A stretch of 64,000 nucleotides of DNA from Croceibacterium salegens. Its GTDB lineage: Bacteria; Pseudomonadota; Alphaproteobacteria; Sphingomonadales; Sphingomonadaceae. Shown piece after piece: positions 9,095 to 16,914 of the stretch (position 1 is the first letter of the stretch; the number at the start of each line of letters is the position of its first letter). Location: contig NZ_WTYM01000030.1 in the NCBI RefSeq assembly GCF_009827435.1, forward strand, positions 62,001 through 126,000. Reading direction: 5' to 3'. The notes beneath the pieces are model-generated. The model saw only the letters and a list, made by a program, of their open reading frames with translations. It was not told the DNA's origin and searched no databases. The translations under genes were made by a program, and so were the position numbers.

Positions 9095-9982
9095 GTGAAT
9101 CAGCAGGACATGACCGACAAGATGGCCGCCGGTAACGGCTTCATCGCAGCTCTCGACCAGTCGGGCGGTTCGACCCCCAAGGCGCTGCGCGGGTATGGCG
9201 TTTCGGACGACGAATGGTCGGGCGATGACGAGATGTACGGCAAGATCCACGAGATGCGCAGCCGGATCATCACCTCGCCCAGTTTCGCGAACGGCAAGGT
9301 CATCGGCGCGATCCTGTTCGAAAAGACCATGGACGGCTATGTCGAGGGCAAGACCACTCCGCAGGCGCTGATCGATCGCGGGGTCGTGCCGTTCATCAAG
9401 ATAGACAAGGGGCTGGAAGACACCGCCGACGGCGTCCAGCTGATGAAGCCGATGCCCGATCTTGATGCCCTGCTGGTCCGCGCCAAGGGGCTCGGCGTGT
9501 TCGGCACCAAGGAACGTTCGGTAATCCACGAAGCCAATCCGGCCGGAATCGCTGCCATCGTCGCGCAGCAGTTCGCGGTCGGGCGGCAGGTCATCGGGCA
9601 CGGGATGATGCCGATCCTCGAGCCCGAATACACCATCACGGCCGCCGACCGGGCCGAGGGTGAGGAAATCCTCAAGACCGAGATACTCAAGAACCTCGAG
9701 GCGCTACCGGATGGCGAGCAGGTCATGCTCAAGCTGTCGATCCCGGTCCAGCCCAACCTCTATGCGGAGCTCATCGCCCATCCCAAGGTGCTGGCGGTTG
9801 TCGCGCTTTCGGGCGGCTATTCGACTGACGAGGCGTGCGAGAAGCTGGCGCAGAACTCGGGCATGATCGCAAGCTTCAGTCGCGGCCTGCTGCAGGACTT
9901 GCGCGCCAATCAGGACGATACGGAATTCGACGAGGTGCTCGGCGCGGCGATCGACCAGATCTGCGCCGCCAGCGTCGCCTGA
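9095..9982 (+). CDS. fda: Fructose-bisphosphate aldolase, class I
   Basis: The enzyme cleaves or forms fructose 1,6-bisphosphate through a lysine Schiff base. The 295-residue product shows AALDQSGGSTPKAL (residues 18-31), PFIKIDKGLE (99-108), PILEPEYTI (173-181) and the Schiff-base segment VMLKLSIPVQP with lysine 213. The GTG at 9095 is chosen because GGAG lies about ten bases upstream and the N-terminus then matches the usual family length; an upstream TTG at 9056 is less likely. The 189 bases upstream contain an AT-rich stretch (near 9040-9070) that may hold the promoter. It is part of a dispersed glycolytic group with tkt, gap and pgk. Confidence 0.93.
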   Translation: MNQQDMTDKMAAGNGFIAALDQSGGSTPKALRGYGVSDDEWSGDDEMYGKIHEMRSRIITSPSFANGKVIGAILFEKTMDGYVEGKTTPQALIDRGVVPFIKIDKGLEDTADGVQLMKPMPDLDALLVRAKGLGVFGTKERSVIHEANPAGIAAIVAQQFAVGRQVIGHGMMPILEPEYTITAADRAEGEEILKTEILKNLEALPDGEQVMLKLSIPVQPNLYAELIAHPKVLAVVALSGGYSTDEACEKLAQNSGMIASFSRGLLQDLRANQDDTEFDEVLGAAIDQICAASVA

Positions 9983-9985
9983 AGG

Positions 9986-10387
9986 TCAGCGCCCCTCGTA
10001 GACAAAGCGATATTCGCCCGGCTGCGTCTCGTGGTCGGTCGTCTTCTCCGGCGTGCCGGAAATAAGTGCGATCACGAAGCCGTGCGTGCCGTAGGATTCG
10101 CCCAGCGTGACGTTGGCGGTATCGCGCCAGCCCGCGCCGTCGACGCGCGTCTCGACGATAAGCCGGCCGGCCCAGACGCAGCGCGCGTTCATCGGACAGC
10201 GGCTGTCCTCCACGACCTTCATCGGCGTCACCACGACATCGCCGGCACGCACGGGTTGAAGCAGGGCTACGGACGTGCCTTCGGCGGCGGGCGTACCTTC
10301 GACAATCGGCGCGTTGGGAATGGTCTCGCAGGCACCGAGCGAGACGGAGGCGAAGGCGAGGGCGGCAGTGGCGATGAGCTTGTTCAT
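9986..10387 (-). CDS. Small predicted lipoprotein
   Basis: The 133-residue product starts MNKLIATAALAFASVSLGAC, a lipoprotein signal with the lipobox ending at cysteine 20, so it is probably anchored in a membrane facing the periplasm. The mature protein has a cysteine-containing motif DSRCPMNARCVWAGR, which looks like a disulfide-bonded loop, followed by a beta-rich C-terminus (GEYRFVYEGR). Small lipoproteins with this CPxxARCVWAG signature are common in proteobacteria but are not characterised as far as I know. It converges on fba, with three bases between the stops. Confidence 0.75.
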   Translation of the reverse strand: MNKLIATAALAFASVSLGACETIPNAPIVEGTPAAEGTSVALLQPVRAGDVVVTPMKVVEDSRCPMNARCVWAGRLIVETRVDGAGWRDTANVTLGESYGTHGFVIALISGTPEKTTDHETQPGEYRFVYEGR

Positions 10388-10465
10388 TGTCCCAGCAAAC
10401 TCCTGGTGCGCTGTCGGTTTCCTGAATGGCTTGGCGGCTCGGGTCCGGCGGGATAGGAGGCGGCG

Positions 10466-11086
10466 ATGTCCGATTGCCAGCTCTACCTGATTTCACCGCT
10501 CGACGTTGCCGGGAACTTCCCGCAGCGGCTCGAACGCGCGCTCGACGCCGGCGAGGTCGCGGCGTTCCAGTTGCGCGTCAAGGACGTCGACCAGCACGAA
10601 GCCGCGCGGCTCGCCGAACCGTTGCAGGCCATCTGCGCCGCGCGCGACGTCGCCTTCATGGTTAACGACAGCATTGCGCTGGCGAGGCGCCTGAAGGCCG
10701 ACGGCGTCCACCTCGGTCAAGGCGATGGCACCGTCGAGGAAGCGAGGCGTGAGCTTGGCCGCGATGCGCAGATCGGCGTCACCTGTCACGCCAGTCGACA
10801 CCTGGCGATGGAAGCAGGCGAGGCGGGGGCGGACTACGTCGCCTTCGGCGCCTTCTTCCCGAGTGAGACCAAGGCCAGCGAGCATCGGCCCGAGCCCGAA
10901 CTGCTGACATGGTGGCAGTCGCTGTTCGAAATCCCCTGCGTTGCTATCGGCGGGATCACGCCGGACAACTGTGGTTCGCTGGTCTCGGCAGGCGCTGATT
11001 TCCTCGCGGTGAGCCACGCAGTCTGGGGCGGTGACGAAACCGCGGCCGTCCGGGCATTTCACGAGGCGATCCGCGCAGCCGCCTAA
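10466..11086 (+). CDS. thiE: Thiamine phosphate synthase
   Basis: ThiE joins HMP pyrophosphate and the thiazole phosphate to give thiamine monophosphate. The 206-residue TIM-barrel product shows LYLISP at the first strand, FQLRVKDVD (a family variant of QLRxK), FMVNDSIALA, GVHLGQGDG, IGVTCHASRHLAM, DYVAFGAFFPSETK and VAIGGITPDN, all in family order. AGGAGG precedes the ATG. No other thi gene or TPP riboswitch was seen nearby, so this is a stand-alone copy here. Transketolase, a ThDP enzyme, is in the same block, but a direct link is not implied. Confidence 0.92.
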   Translation: MSDCQLYLISPLDVAGNFPQRLERALDAGEVAAFQLRVKDVDQHEAARLAEPLQAICAARDVAFMVNDSIALARRLKADGVHLGQGDGTVEEARRELGRDAQIGVTCHASRHLAMEAGEAGADYVAFGAFFPSETKASEHRPEPELLTWWQSLFEIPCVAIGGITPDNCGSLVSAGADFLAVSHAVWGGDETAAVRAFHEAIRAAA

Positions 11087-11171
11087 TCGGGCAGGATATT
11101 TTTCCCCCTCCACCCGTTCCAGACCCGAGCAAGGGGCCGCAAAGCCTCAGGAACAAGTGGAGAAATCCTGC

Positions 11172-12344
11172 ATGCGACATTTGATTGCCGCCGCCTCGCT
11201 GCTCGCGCTGGCTGCGTGCGGCCTGAACGGGACCGACAACGAGCAAGACAAGAAGGACGCGGCGGCCGCCGACCACATGTCGATCGACGACAACCGCGCG
11301 GATTCGATGCGCTCGAACGACCCGGCGGAAGGGGCACAGGCCGCGGTCGACATTCCCGATACCCAGGAGCGCCCCCTAATGCAGGCGCAGGTCGTTCTCG
11401 ACCGGCAGGGCTTCGGGCCCGGCGTGATCGACGGCAAGATGGGGGCGAGCACCAAGAACGCGCTCAAGGGCTTCCAGGAGGCGAACGGTCTCGATGTGAC
11501 CGGAGAGCTGGATGATGAGACGAAGGCTGCGCTCGGCAAGTGGAGCAACATCCCGGCGACGCGCGTCGTGACCATTCCCGCCGACTGGGGGCAGACGACT
11601 TACGCCGAAACACCCGACAACCCGGAAGATCAGGCCAAACTGCAAATCCTCGGATACCAGAGCCTCGACGAACGCCTCGCCGAGCGCTTCCACACGACAG
11701 TTGAGACCTTGAAGATGCTCAACCCTGGCGGTTTGCCTGCCGGGGCGGGGCAGGTGGTGGGAAGCGCTACAACGTCAGCATCTCCTGACGCAGATAAGAC
11801 TTCGTCCTTCACCGCCGGCCAACAGGTTCGCACGCCCAACATCGGCGCCGACCGGATCGACGACAGCAGGGTGCTCGACAAGGGATGGTTAGTAACCTTG
11901 AGTTCGCTCGGTGTCGGCACCGACCAGCCGCAGGTTGCCAAGGTCGTGGTCGACAAGTCGGAAGGTTGGCTCAAGGGATACGATACTACGGGCAAGCTGG
12001 TAGCCCTGTTTACCGTCACCACGGGCTCGAGCCACGATCCTCTGCCGCTCGGCACGTGGGGCATCACCGGCATCGGGCACAATCCGCCTTTCACCTACAA
12101 TCCCGACCTGTTCTGGGATGTGCCCGACAGCAATGAGAAGCAGGAACTGCCGCCGGGTCCCAACGGCCCGGTCGGAGTGGTGTGGATCGACCTGACCAAG
12201 GAGCATTACGGGATTCATGGAACGCCCGAACCGCAGACTATCGGCCGCACCCAGAGCCACGGCTGCGTCCGCCTCACCAACTGGGATGCAGCGCGTCTCG
12301 CCCAGATGGTCGATACAAAGACCAAGGTCGTGTTCCAGGCCTGA
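11172..12344 (+). CDS. L,D-transpeptidase lipoprotein with peptidoglycan-binding domain
   Basis: This enzyme probably makes 3-3 cross-links in peptidoglycan or attaches proteins to it. The 390-residue product begins with a lipoprotein signal (LALAAC, cysteine 16). A PG_binding_1 domain covers about residues 67-122 (VLDRQGFGPGVIDGKMG, ALKGFQEANGL). A LysM-like stretch is near 158-185 (DERLAERFHTTVETLKMLNP), and the YkuD catalytic domain follows with SHGCVRLTNWD, histidine 363 and cysteine 365. The ATG at 11172 fits the lipobox; longer in-frame starts lack one. The M23 peptidase gene begins three bases after the stop, making a two-gene wall-remodelling unit. Confidence 0.88.
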   Translation: MRHLIAAASLLALAACGLNGTDNEQDKKDAAAADHMSIDDNRADSMRSNDPAEGAQAAVDIPDTQERPLMQAQVVLDRQGFGPGVIDGKMGASTKNALKGFQEANGLDVTGELDDETKAALGKWSNIPATRVVTIPADWGQTTYAETPDNPEDQAKLQILGYQSLDERLAERFHTTVETLKMLNPGGLPAGAGQVVGSATTSASPDADKTSSFTAGQQVRTPNIGADRIDDSRVLDKGWLVTLSSLGVGTDQPQVAKVVVDKSEGWLKGYDTTGKLVALFTVTTGSSHDPLPLGTWGITGIGHNPPFTYNPDLFWDVPDSNEKQELPPGPNGPVGVVWIDLTKEHYGIHGTPEPQTIGRTQSHGCVRLTNWDAARLAQMVDTKTKVVFQA

Positions 12345-12347
12345 GCG

Positions 12348-12998
12348 ATGACCGCACTCGACCGCCTCGCTACCATCGCCGTAACCGCCACGTTGACCTC
12401 GGCCGGCTGGATCCTGTTCGGCAGCAGTTTCGTCATCAAGGCGGCGGACACTGCCCCGACGAATGCGGTCCAGCCGTCGCCATCGCCCGCTTCACCTGCG
12501 GCGAAATCGCTCGACATCGAAGACATCCAGCTCCCCGCGCGCGCTCCCACTGGCGAGCTCATCATCCCTGTGGAGGGCGTGAAAGCGGCGGACCTGAGCG
12601 ATACCTTCAGTGACGAGCGCGGCGCCGGCACCCGGCTCCACGAAGCGCTCGATATCATGGCACCGCGCGGGACGCGGGTGCTTGCAGCGGCGGGCGGGAC
12701 CGTCGAGAGACTCTTCAAGTCCGATGCCGGCGGCAACACCGTCTACGTCCGCTCCCCCGACCGCCGCACCATCTACTATTATGCGCACCTCGACAGCTAC
12801 GCGCCGAACCTCGTCGAGGGAGCGCTCGTCAGGATGGGTGATGCGCTGGGGACCGTCGGATCGAGCGGCAACGCCAGCCCCGACGCTCCGCACCTGCATT
12901 TTGCAATCATGCGGACGACGCCGGCCTCGGACTGGTGGGAACCTTCGACAGCGATCAATCCCTACCCACTGCTGGTGGTGAACGAACCGCGGCGCTAG
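12348..12998 (+). CDS. M23 family metallopeptidase
   Basis: M23 (LytM-type) enzymes cut peptide bridges in peptidoglycan using zinc. The 216-residue product has one N-terminal hydrophobic segment (signal peptide or anchor), a Pro-Ala-Ser linker near residues 36-52 and a complete catalytic domain. The zinc ligands H98 and D102 (HEALD) and H184 (HLHF) are present, with supporting H147 (YAHLD) and H182, so it should be active rather than a degenerate EnvC/NlpD-like activator. It is co-transcribed with the L,D-transpeptidase. Its stop overlaps the convergent gene's stop in a shared CTAG. Confidence 0.88.
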   Translation: MTALDRLATIAVTATLTSAGWILFGSSFVIKAADTAPTNAVQPSPSPASPAAKSLDIEDIQLPARAPTGELIIPVEGVKAADLSDTFSDERGAGTRLHEALDIMAPRGTRVLAAAGGTVERLFKSDAGGNTVYVRSPDRRTIYYYAHLDSYAPNLVEGALVRMGDALGTVGSSGNASPDAPHLHFAIMRTTPASDWWEPSTAINPYPLLVVNEPRR

Positions 12999-13375
12999 TT
13001 TCCGGTACGGATGCAGCGCAAGCGGCTTGGCTTGCCGTCCGGTCCAAGGGCGCGGAGAAAGTTCTCACCGACCACCGTGTAGCTTTCCCCGCTGCGGGGG
13101 CCGCTGGTGAAACGGATCACGTCGCCTTTGCGCAGGTACACGCCGTTGCCCTGTTCGGACTTGTAGCGGCTTGCGCTGCGGATGCGGAAATCCTTCTCCG
13201 GCACGCGAATGCCTGCCGCACCGGCGGCGGTGCCGGGCATCTCGCAGCTGTAGGAGCCGCGCATGGCAGTTTCGACGGGTCCGGCCGCAGATAGGGGGGC
13301 GGCAGCAAGCACGGCGATGATGGCAGGTATCGTGCGCACGGAGCGCCGCATAGCACGGGCGCGTTGCGCTTGCAT
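12995..13375 (-). CDS. Small secreted protein of unknown function
   Basis: The 126-residue product carries a signal peptide (RTIPAIIAVLAAAPLSAAGP). The mature part contains GSYSCEMPG and ends with SRLRCIRTGN, giving two cysteines placed for a disulfide. A beta-rich core (NGVYLRKGDVIRFTSGPRSG) resembles small periplasmic domains, but I cannot name a family. The start is uncertain: an ATG at 13351 would remove eight basic residues, and neither start has a strong ribosome-binding site. It is divergent from efp and converges on the M23 gene, sharing a CTAG. Confidence 0.65.
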   Translation of the reverse strand: MQAQRARAMRRSVRTIPAIIAVLAAAPLSAAGPVETAMRGSYSCEMPGTAAGAAGIRVPEKDFRIRSASRYKSEQGNGVYLRKGDVIRFTSGPRSGESYTVVGENFLRALGPDGKPSRLRCIRTGN

Positions 13376-13431
13376 GAACTGTCGTCTAGGGGCCGCCGCA
13401 ATCCAATCAGCTCTTTCACAAGGCACTAGCC

Positions 13432-13995
13432 ATGAAGATTTCCGGCGTGGACATCCGTCCCGGCAACATTCTCGAGTACGAAGGCGGCATCTGGAAGGTC
13501 GCCAAGATCCAGCACACCCAGCCGGGCAAGGGCGGCGCCTACATGCAGGTCGAAATGAAGAACCTGCAGGATGGCCGCAAGACCAACGTCCGCTTCCGCA
13601 GCGCCGACACGGTCGAAAAAGTGCGCCTAGACACCAAGGACTACCAGTTCCTCTACGAAGACGGCGATATGCTCGTGTTCATGGACAAGGACACTTACGA
13701 CCAGATCAACCTGCCTTCGGACCTGCTCGGCGATGCCCGCCCGTTCCTGCAGGACGGCATGGAAGTCATGCTCGAGCTGTGGGACGAGAAGCCGATCAGC
13801 GTTGAGCTTCCTGCGCAGATCGAAGCTACCATCGTCGAAGCCGACGCCGTGGTGAAGGGGCAAACCGCCTCGTCCAGCTACAAGCCCGCGCTGCTCGACA
13901 ACGGCGTGCGCATCATGGTCCCGCCGCACATCGAAAGCGGCACGCGGATCGTCGTCGACGTCTACGAGCAGGCTTACGTCGGGAAGGCGGGCTAA
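13432..13995 (+). CDS. efp: Elongation factor P
   Basis: EF-P relieves ribosome stalling at polyproline stretches. The 187-residue product has all three beta-barrel domains: the KOW-like N-terminal domain ([16 protein letters not shown]), the central OB domain and the C-terminal OB domain ending at AYVGKAG. The modified-loop lysine is at position 33 in QPGKGGAY, as in lysine-modified EF-Ps, although no modification gene (epmA, epmB) is seen nearby. The next gene starts four bases after the stop. Confidence 0.95.
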   Translation: MKISGVDIRPGNILEYEGGIWKVAKIQHTQPGKGGAYMQVEMKNLQDGRKTNVRFRSADTVEKVRLDTKDYQFLYEDGDMLVFMDKDTYDQINLPSDLLGDARPFLQDGMEVMLELWDEKPISVELPAQIEATIVEADAVVKGQTASSSYKPALLDNGVRIMVPPHIESGTRIVVDVYEQAYVGKAG

Positions 13996-13998
13996 GCC

Positions 13999-14373
13999 GT
14001 GAAACGGAGTGCCCTCATTGCTGCTGCACTCGCGCTTGGACCCGTAGCGGCGAGCGCGCAGGAAGGGCGAGAAGCGCAGCCGAGCGCCGAAACGCAGGAG
14101 CATGCGATCACTTACCTTCGTGTGCTCTATGCGGGTCTGGAATCGAAAGAAGTAGGTGAAGACGTGAAGAGCGTCCTCATGGGCTGCATTTTTAGCAATT
14201 CCCTTCGCGCGATTACCGAACAGATGAACAAGGCGATCGCCGCCAGCTCTGTCACGGTCGATCGAAACGAGCCCTCGCAGTTGCTGGGCGTTATGGCAGG
14301 CGTTTGCGGTTACCGTCCTCCGGCCGCGCAGGGGCAGCAGGGTGCACCCGAGCAGACCCTCGGTCGGCGCTGA
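13999..14373 (+). CDS. Small secreted protein downstream of efp
   Basis: The 124-residue product starts at a GTG three bases after the efp stop and begins with a signal peptide (VKRSALIAAALALGPVAASA). The mature protein is helical (TQEHAITYLRVLYAGLESKE) with two cysteines (VLMGCIFSNSL and MAGVCGYRP), and it ends in a Gln/Pro-rich tail. I do not recognise a family. Tight spacing suggests co-transcription with efp, and possibly with the inositol-phosphatase gene 33 bases further on. Confidence 0.62.
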   Translation: MKRSALIAAALALGPVAASAQEGREAQPSAETQEHAITYLRVLYAGLESKEVGEDVKSVLMGCIFSNSLRAITEQMNKAIAASSVTVDRNEPSQLLGVMAGVCGYRPPAAQGQQGAPEQTLGRR

Positions 14374-14406
14374 TCCGGCGGGATTTCACACAGGCAGTAC
14401 GCAAGC

Positions 14407-15228
14407 ATGGCAGCAATATCAGGTCTCATCCGCGTCATGGAGAAGGCCGCTCGCAAGGCGGGCGGCAAGCTGCGTCGCGACTTCGGCGAAGTCGAGCACC
14501 TGCAGGTCAGCCGCAAGGGGCCGAGTGATTTCGTCTCCAAGGCCGACCAGCAGGCAGAACGCACGATCTGGGACGAATTGCGGCAGGCGCGCCCGGACTG
14601 GGGTTTCTTGCTCGAGGAAGCGGGGACGATCGAAGGCGACCCGAACAAGCCGCGCTGGATCATCGATCCGCTCGACGGGACCAGCAACTTTCTTCACGGT
14701 ATCCCGCATTTCGCGGTCTCGATCGCTGCGCAGGAGCCGAAGCTCGACGGATCGGGCTGGGGCGATGTCGTCGCCGGGGTGATCTACAACCCCATCACCG
14801 ACGAGACGTACTGGGCCGAAAAGACGCGCGGCGCCTGGCTGCATGACGGTCGCCTGCGGGTGTCCAATCGCAGCCACATGTCCGACGCGCTGATTTCAAC
14901 CGGCATGCCCTACCAGGGTCACGGCGACTTCGCCGAATGGTCGAAGATTTTCGCAGCGGTCGGTCCGAACGTTGCGGGAATTCGACGCTTCGGCTCGGCC
15001 GCGCTCGACCTCGCCTGGGTCGCCGCGGGGCGTTACGACGGGTTCTGGGAAAGCGACCTCAGTCCGTGGGATACTGCGGCCGGCTGCTTGTTGGTCCGCG
15101 AGGCGGGCGGGTTCGTTTCGGACTACCGCGGGCGTTCTCTGCCGGTCTGCGACAAGCAGGTCATCGCCGGCAACGATACCGTGCATTCACGGCTCCATAA
15201 GCTCATCGCCGGCGCGCTAAAGGCATAG
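14407..15228 (+). CDS. suhB: Inositol monophosphatase family protein (SuhB-like)
   Basis: The family hydrolyses phosphate from myo-inositol phosphates and related sugar phosphates using magnesium; SuhB also takes part in rRNA transcription antitermination in E. coli. The 273-residue product has the metal ligands E70 and E71 (LLEEAGT), DPLDGT at residues 87-92 and the third motif SPWDTAAG with W221 and D222. N-terminal helices (RVMEKAARKAGGKLRRDFGE) match SuhB. The substrate cannot be read from sequence. Confidence 0.9.
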   Translation: MAAISGLIRVMEKAARKAGGKLRRDFGEVEHLQVSRKGPSDFVSKADQQAERTIWDELRQARPDWGFLLEEAGTIEGDPNKPRWIIDPLDGTSNFLHGIPHFAVSIAAQEPKLDGSGWGDVVAGVIYNPITDETYWAEKTRGAWLHDGRLRVSNRSHMSDALISTGMPYQGHGDFAEWSKIFAAVGPNVAGIRRFGSAALDLAWVAAGRYDGFWESDLSPWDTAAGCLLVREAGGFVSDYRGRSLPVCDKQVIAGNDTVHSRLHKLIAGALKA

Positions 15229-15308
15229 GGCGACTACCTACACCGCTGCCAATGGGGACTTAGCTCCCCGACTCTAAGACAGGCGTCCTGTCACGAGGGT
15301 CGCATCTC

Positions 15309-16685
15309 ATGGTCCCGTACCTTGCTTCAGCATGTCTCCTGCTGACCGCGATTTCCTGCGCAGCCCTCTGGTTGTGCAGGAAATCGCGGATTGCCCTGTC
15401 GAGGATTGAAGGCCGGGCCCGCGAAGTCGAGGCGGCTTCGCGGCACTGTCCCGTTACCGGACTTCCCAACCGCGCCTGCGCCAACGAATGGCTGAACCAG
15501 GCCCTGAACGAGCGCGATGGCCGTCCGGCAGTGATTTGCGCCGGGTTCGATCCGTTCGGTCCGGGGACGGATCGCGAAGCTACGTTGGTCACGCGCATGT
15601 CCGAAATCGTCGCACACATCGCCCCGGATGGATCATTGCTCGCGCGCCTCGCACCCGGACGATACGTCATTGCCCTCGGCGGAGCGCTGGGCACGTCCGA
15701 ACTGGTCACCCTTGCACGCGCCGCCTGTGCCATGTTCGGCACGCTGGTAAGCGATTCCGAACGGCTCCGCGTCGGTGTCTCGATCGCGGTCGGCAGCGAC
15801 ACACCGGAGAGCCTGATCGACCGCGCTCTCGAGGCGCAGGGCGCGGGCGTTGGCCCGGACCCGGTTATCCTGACCTTCACCGATCCGGAATTCTATGGCG
15901 AAATCGAACAGCGTACCGCCGTCGCTCGGGAACTCGAATCCGCCATCGCCGGAGGACGCATCGAACCCTTCTTCCAGCCCTTCGTGGAACTCGGATCTGG
16001 CCGAATCCTCGGATTCGAAGTTCTCGCGCGCTGGCGCGACCTCGAAGGCCGGGTCCGCATGCCGGGGGAATTCCTGCGCCTGGTGGAAGAGAGCGGGCTG
16101 GTCGGCCGAATGTACGATTCGCTGCTGGCAGCGGCGGCAGCCGAGGTCCGGCAGTGGCCGCCCGACTGGAACTTCGCGCTCAATATCTCGGCCAGCCAGC
16201 TAGCTGACGAAGGACTGCTCGAGCGGACCATGCGGACCTTGCTCGATGCCGGTGTGGATCCGGGACGGTTAGAAATTGAAATCGCCGAACGGGCTCTGTC
16301 AGCCAACCCGGAGCAGGCGCGCAGGTTGGTCGACGCCTTTCGCAAGCGCGGGGTGAAGGTGTCGCTCGACAATTTTGGCTCGGGAAGCTTGCACCTGCGC
16401 GATCTGGCGGACTTCACTTTTGACCGGTTCAAGGTCGATCCCACCGCGCTTTCCGTCGATGGAGGCGGCGATGACGGGGTCGCGATGGGCTTGATTGCCG
16501 CGGCAGCACGTTATCTCGGTGTGCCGGTTCTCGCTGAGGGTATCGAGACCCATGCCTGTGCCGAGGCGGCGCATGTCCAGGGCTGTGATATCGGGCAAGG
16601 ATACCTGTTCGGCCGTCCCGATCGCCAGACCGAGCGTTTCCGGCTCATTGGCACACTCGCCCGCCCGAACGATTTTGCGGCCTGA
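15309..16685 (+). CDS. EAL-domain protein with degenerate GGDEF region
   Basis: EAL domains hydrolyse cyclic di-GMP. The 458-residue product has one N-terminal membrane segment (residues 1-22) and a GGDEF-like domain that keeps VTGLPNR (49-55) but has APGRY in place of GGDEF, so it should not make cyclic di-GMP. A full-length EAL domain follows from about residue 205. EAL is EVL at 237-239. N292, E324, D354, K375, E410 and Q430 are kept, but the usual second aspartate of DDFG is asparagine at 355, a metal-ligand position. Activity may be reduced, or the protein may act as a c-di-GMP sensor. It stands alone ahead of tRNA-Leu. Confidence 0.82.
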   Translation: MVPYLASACLLLTAISCAALWLCRKSRIALSRIEGRAREVEAASRHCPVTGLPNRACANEWLNQALNERDGRPAVICAGFDPFGPGTDREATLVTRMSEIVAHIAPDGSLLARLAPGRYVIALGGALGTSELVTLARAACAMFGTLVSDSERLRVGVSIAVGSDTPESLIDRALEAQGAGVGPDPVILTFTDPEFYGEIEQRTAVARELESAIAGGRIEPFFQPFVELGSGRILGFEVLARWRDLEGRVRMPGEFLRLVEESGLVGRMYDSLLAAAAAEVRQWPPDWNFALNISASQLADEGLLERTMRTLLDAGVDPGRLEIEIAERALSANPEQARRLVDAFRKRGVKVSLDNFGSGSLHLRDLADFTFDRFKVDPTALSVDGGGDDGVAMGLIAAAARYLGVPVLAEGIETHACAEAAHVQGCDIGQGYLFGRPDRQTERFRLIGTLARPNDFAA

Positions 16686-16752
16686 CCGGAGCGCTGCTTT
16701 CAACCGTTGTGCCATCGCCACCACTCGGCTAATCGCCCGCACTCTGCGACGG

Positions 16753-16836
16753 GCCCCTGTGGCGGAATTGGTAGACGCGCTCGACTCAAAATCGAGTTTC
16801 TTTGAAGTGCCGGTTCGAGTCCGGCCAGGGGTACCA
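16753..16836 (+). tRNA. tRNA-Leu (anticodon CAA)
   Basis: An 84-base cloverleaf with acceptor stem GCCCCTG paired to CAGGGGT (with a G-T pair at the end) and an encoded CCA. The anticodon stem CTCGA/TCGAG encloses the loop CTCAAAA, giving anticodon CAA. A variable arm (TTTCTTTGAAGT region) and the T-arm GGTTCGAGTCC are visible. The short variable arm is still consistent with a class II leucine tRNA. Confidence 0.94.
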
Positions 16837-16914
16837 GCTCTCGCGGCTTGGCCAATCGGCTGTTTTTCCGAACTTCGCTTGTCGAGACGCGCTCCGAGTT
16901 TGTAGGGTCGCCGG

